NCBI GenBank assembly: GCA_027603945.1
Contig: JADIIU010000009.1
Location: forward strand, 124,001-188,000
Direction of reading: 5' to 3'
DNA: 64,000 bases
From: Terramyces sp. JEL0728
Taxonomy: Eukaryota; Chytridiomycota; Chytridiomycetes; Rhizophydiales; Terramycetaceae
A model generated the notes under the pieces. It searched no databases. It worked only from the letters and a program-made list of their open reading frames with translations, and was not told where the DNA came from. Both the position numbers and the translations under genes were made by a program. This document shows positions 62,419-64,000 of the stretch, in pieces. Every line of letters begins with the position of its first letter. Positions within the stretch are counted from its first letter, which is position 1.

Positions 62419-63238
62419 ATGTACTGGTGCCATTCATGCGAAGTAAGGGTAATTAACAACAAGAGGGAAACCGTGGGCAACATAAATGACGAAGGAACAA
62501 TAAAATGTCTTCACTGCGACTCGGAATTTGTCGAAGAGGTATGGAGAGGCTAAATCAAGATGGATCATACGGAAGATTATCCAGGAGAGTTTATCCCAGG
62601 AAACCCAACAATTGTGGATTTTGGAGGATTTATATCAATACTGACTCAAGGACTTCGCCAAGCTCAAGCGGAATCCGAGCCAATGCGGGATATTCCTGGA
62701 CCAATACCATTTGGACGAGATGCAAGAGCAAACGAAGTGAGGGATAGAATGCTGGAATCGCTTTTGCAACAGCTGCAGTCTTTGGATACAGGATTCACTC
62801 ACTATCAGCAGCACACTGGAGGTACTTTTGAGATAATTTCAGACTATGCGCTTGGAAATACATTTGATCAAATATTAACCAGGCTAATGGAAATGCACGA
62901 AGGTGAAAATAAACCGCCTGCGGCATCAGATAGCACACTGGATGCCCTGCCACGCATAAAATTCACTCCCCAGGAAGGTTGAGTTTAATTAATTTACAGA
63001 ACACAAGGAATGTCCTGTTTGCCAAGATGATTATCAGCAAGATGAAGAGTTGATCAAATTGCCTTGTAAACACATTTTTCACCCCCATTGCATTATCAAC
63101 TGGTTAAAATTGAATGGAACATGTCCTGTGTGTAGGTTCTCGCTGGTGGATAAAAATGAGGTTAGTCCTACTCAAAATAGTCAGCCCGAGCCGTCTATTA
63201 ACACTCCGGGCCATCAGCGCTACCCGTCGGTTGATTAA
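62419..63238 (+). CDS. RING-H2 E3 ubiquitin ligase, RNF115/RNF126-like
   Basis: 251 aa. Exons 62419-62442, 62464-62538, 62560-62977, 63000-63238 (introns 21, 21, 22 nt). The first intron is in frame and stop-free; if kept, the protein is 258 aa. The N-terminal zinc ribbon (MYWCHSC .. CLHCDSEFVEE) and the C-terminal RING-H2 (CPVCQDDY, LPCKHIFHPHCIINWL, CPVCR) are the architecture of the BCA2/RNF126 class, which works with ubiquitin-binding via the ribbon. The tail is Pro/Ser-rich. Cytosolic, role in protein quality control by analogy. Confidence 0.9.
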
Positions 63239-63276
63239 TATATTTTGTATTGTAATTTTTTTGTTGGAATTTCGAA

Positions 63277-64000
63277 ATGGAGGAAGACGATCTCTTGGCA
63301 GATTTGGAAGATTTGGGAGAAGATGAGCTGGAATACCAGGAAGAAGAAGAATTGGAAGACGAAACAGAGCAAATGCAGCATGATGAATATTCCTTGCATG
63401 CGATAACCAAAGTCCATAAATCAAAACTGCTGGCTGCAACAATTGAGAAAGTCAGAGAATTACAAACAACCAAAATTGTTCTAAATTCGTCATTAGAATC
63501 GCACGCTGAATATAATGTAATCGTGCGAGCAAACTCACTCACAGCAGAATTGGCCCACGAAATTACTGCAGTCAACAACTACATCAAGGATCACTACAAT
63601 CCATGTTTTCCAGAATTATCCCAGATTATTTTAAACCCCATTACTTATGCAAATGCAGTCAAGTTGATTGGAAACAATATGGATTTGACCAAAGTTGATT
63701 TGAAATCGATATTATCCTCTCATGATGTTATGGCAGTTACAGTAACTGCAACCACTACAGCAGGGAGCGAAATCTCACCAGAAGAGCTGCAGCTGGTATT
63801 TACAGCATGCGATACGGCGCTGGCCATGGACATTCAACAAAAAACACTGCTAGCATATGTGGCATCTAGAATGAGCATTGTTGCGCCTAATTTAACTGTG
63901 CTCTTAGGCTCAGCGGTTGCTGCCAAGCTAATGGGTTTCGCCGGTGGCCTTTATTTACTTGCCAAAATACCAGCCTGTAATTTGCTCGTGCTTGGACACC
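63277..64000 (+). CDS. PRP31: Pre-mRNA splicing factor Prp31, 3' end cut by window edge
   Basis: U4/U6 snRNP protein that bridges U4/U6 to U5. The open frame runs from ATG 63277 to the end of the window (241 codons) without an intron. An acidic N-terminus (LLADLEDLGEDELEY) is followed by the coiled coil and the NOP domain start: ITYANAVKLIGNNMDL, SIVAPNLTVLLGSAVAAKLMG, GGLYLLAKIPACNLLVLG. The NOP domain binds the 15.5K-U4 RNA complex. A 38-nt gap separates it from the RING gene. Relevant here because this genome's introns are at the lower limit of spliceosomal splicing. Confidence 0.95.
   Translation, partial: MEEDDLLADLEDLGEDELEYQEEEELEDETEQMQHDEYSLHAITKVHKSKLLAATIEKVRELQTTKIVLNSSLESHAEYNVIVRANSLTAELAHEITAVNNYIKDHYNPCFPELSQIILNPITYANAVKLIGNNMDLTKVDLKSILSSHDVMAVTVTATTTAGSEISPEELQLVFTACDTALAMDIQQKTLLAYVASRMSIVAPNLTVLLGSAVAAKLMGFAGGLYLLAKIPACNLLVLGH

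Overview
The window is nuclear DNA from a compact eukaryotic genome. I place it as a zoosporic, early-diverging fungus (chytrid, rozellid or aphelid grade), with moderate confidence. The fungal signs are Pet127, a CipC/DUF3759 protein, a DUF4050 protein, a UPF0658 Golgi protein, two MNN1-type mannosyltransferases and a nine-repeat ankyrin protein. The signs of a cilium or flagellum are CASC1/DNAI7 (41645-43780) and ARMC9 (60084-62280). I saw no tRNA, rRNA, transposon or CRISPR.

The main architectural feature is intron size. I placed 88 spliceosomal introns by joining reading frames to conserved protein sequence. Eighty-five are 19-23 nt long, most often 20, with GTA at the 5' end and a TAAY-like branch site a few bases before AG. 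The exceptions are 26, 28 and 78 nt. Most conserved genes are therefore cut into pieces in any plain ORF list; exon coordinates are given in each entry. Intergenic gaps are tiny: one stop and the next start are 2 nt apart (11263/11260) and convergent stops are 4 nt apart (10446/10451).

Layout. 1-4.2 kb: a P1/S1 nuclease (5' end missing), ROK1 helicase, PET127. 4.7-6.5 kb: a tandem pair of ~265-aa multipass proteins, with a possible decayed third copy after them. 7.2-12.2 kb: three CAMK-like pseudokinases interleaved with CDC123 and a SAM carrier. 12.4-20.5 kb: mostly housekeeping (an SDR, eIF3i, a TM9SF protein, an alpha/beta hydrolase, an ankyrin protein, eS1, spermidine synthase). 20.6-24.6 kb: two active CaMK-type kinases flanking a single-pass membrane protein. 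24.9-26.3 kb: homogentisate dioxygenase. 26.3-34.4 kb: small fungal proteins, two GPI-type surface proteins, two GT71 mannosyltransferases and a SMYD protein. 34.8-38.6 kb and 43.8-45.3 kb: three members of an unrecognised family with a secreted Cys-containing N-domain followed by seven membrane segments. In between lie an MFS transporter, a Spo12-like small protein, an R3HCC1L-like protein and CASC1. 46.4-49.1 kb: two more P1/S1 nucleases with C-terminal Cys modules. 49.5-64 kb: an ADP-ribosylglycohydrolase, a paralogous pair of large unknown proteins, a UPF0658 protein, a stathmin-like protein, a tail-anchored FAD monooxygenase, ARMC9, a RING-H2 E3 and the start of PRP31.

Two gene classes appear. 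Conserved cellular genes are intron-rich and usually lack a TATA box. Secreted, membrane and expanded-family genes are usually intronless and often have a TATA-like box only about 23-38 nt upstream of the ATG, which would make the 5' UTR nearly absent. The pseudokinase family, the seven-TM family and the extreme introns are the parts most likely to be new.
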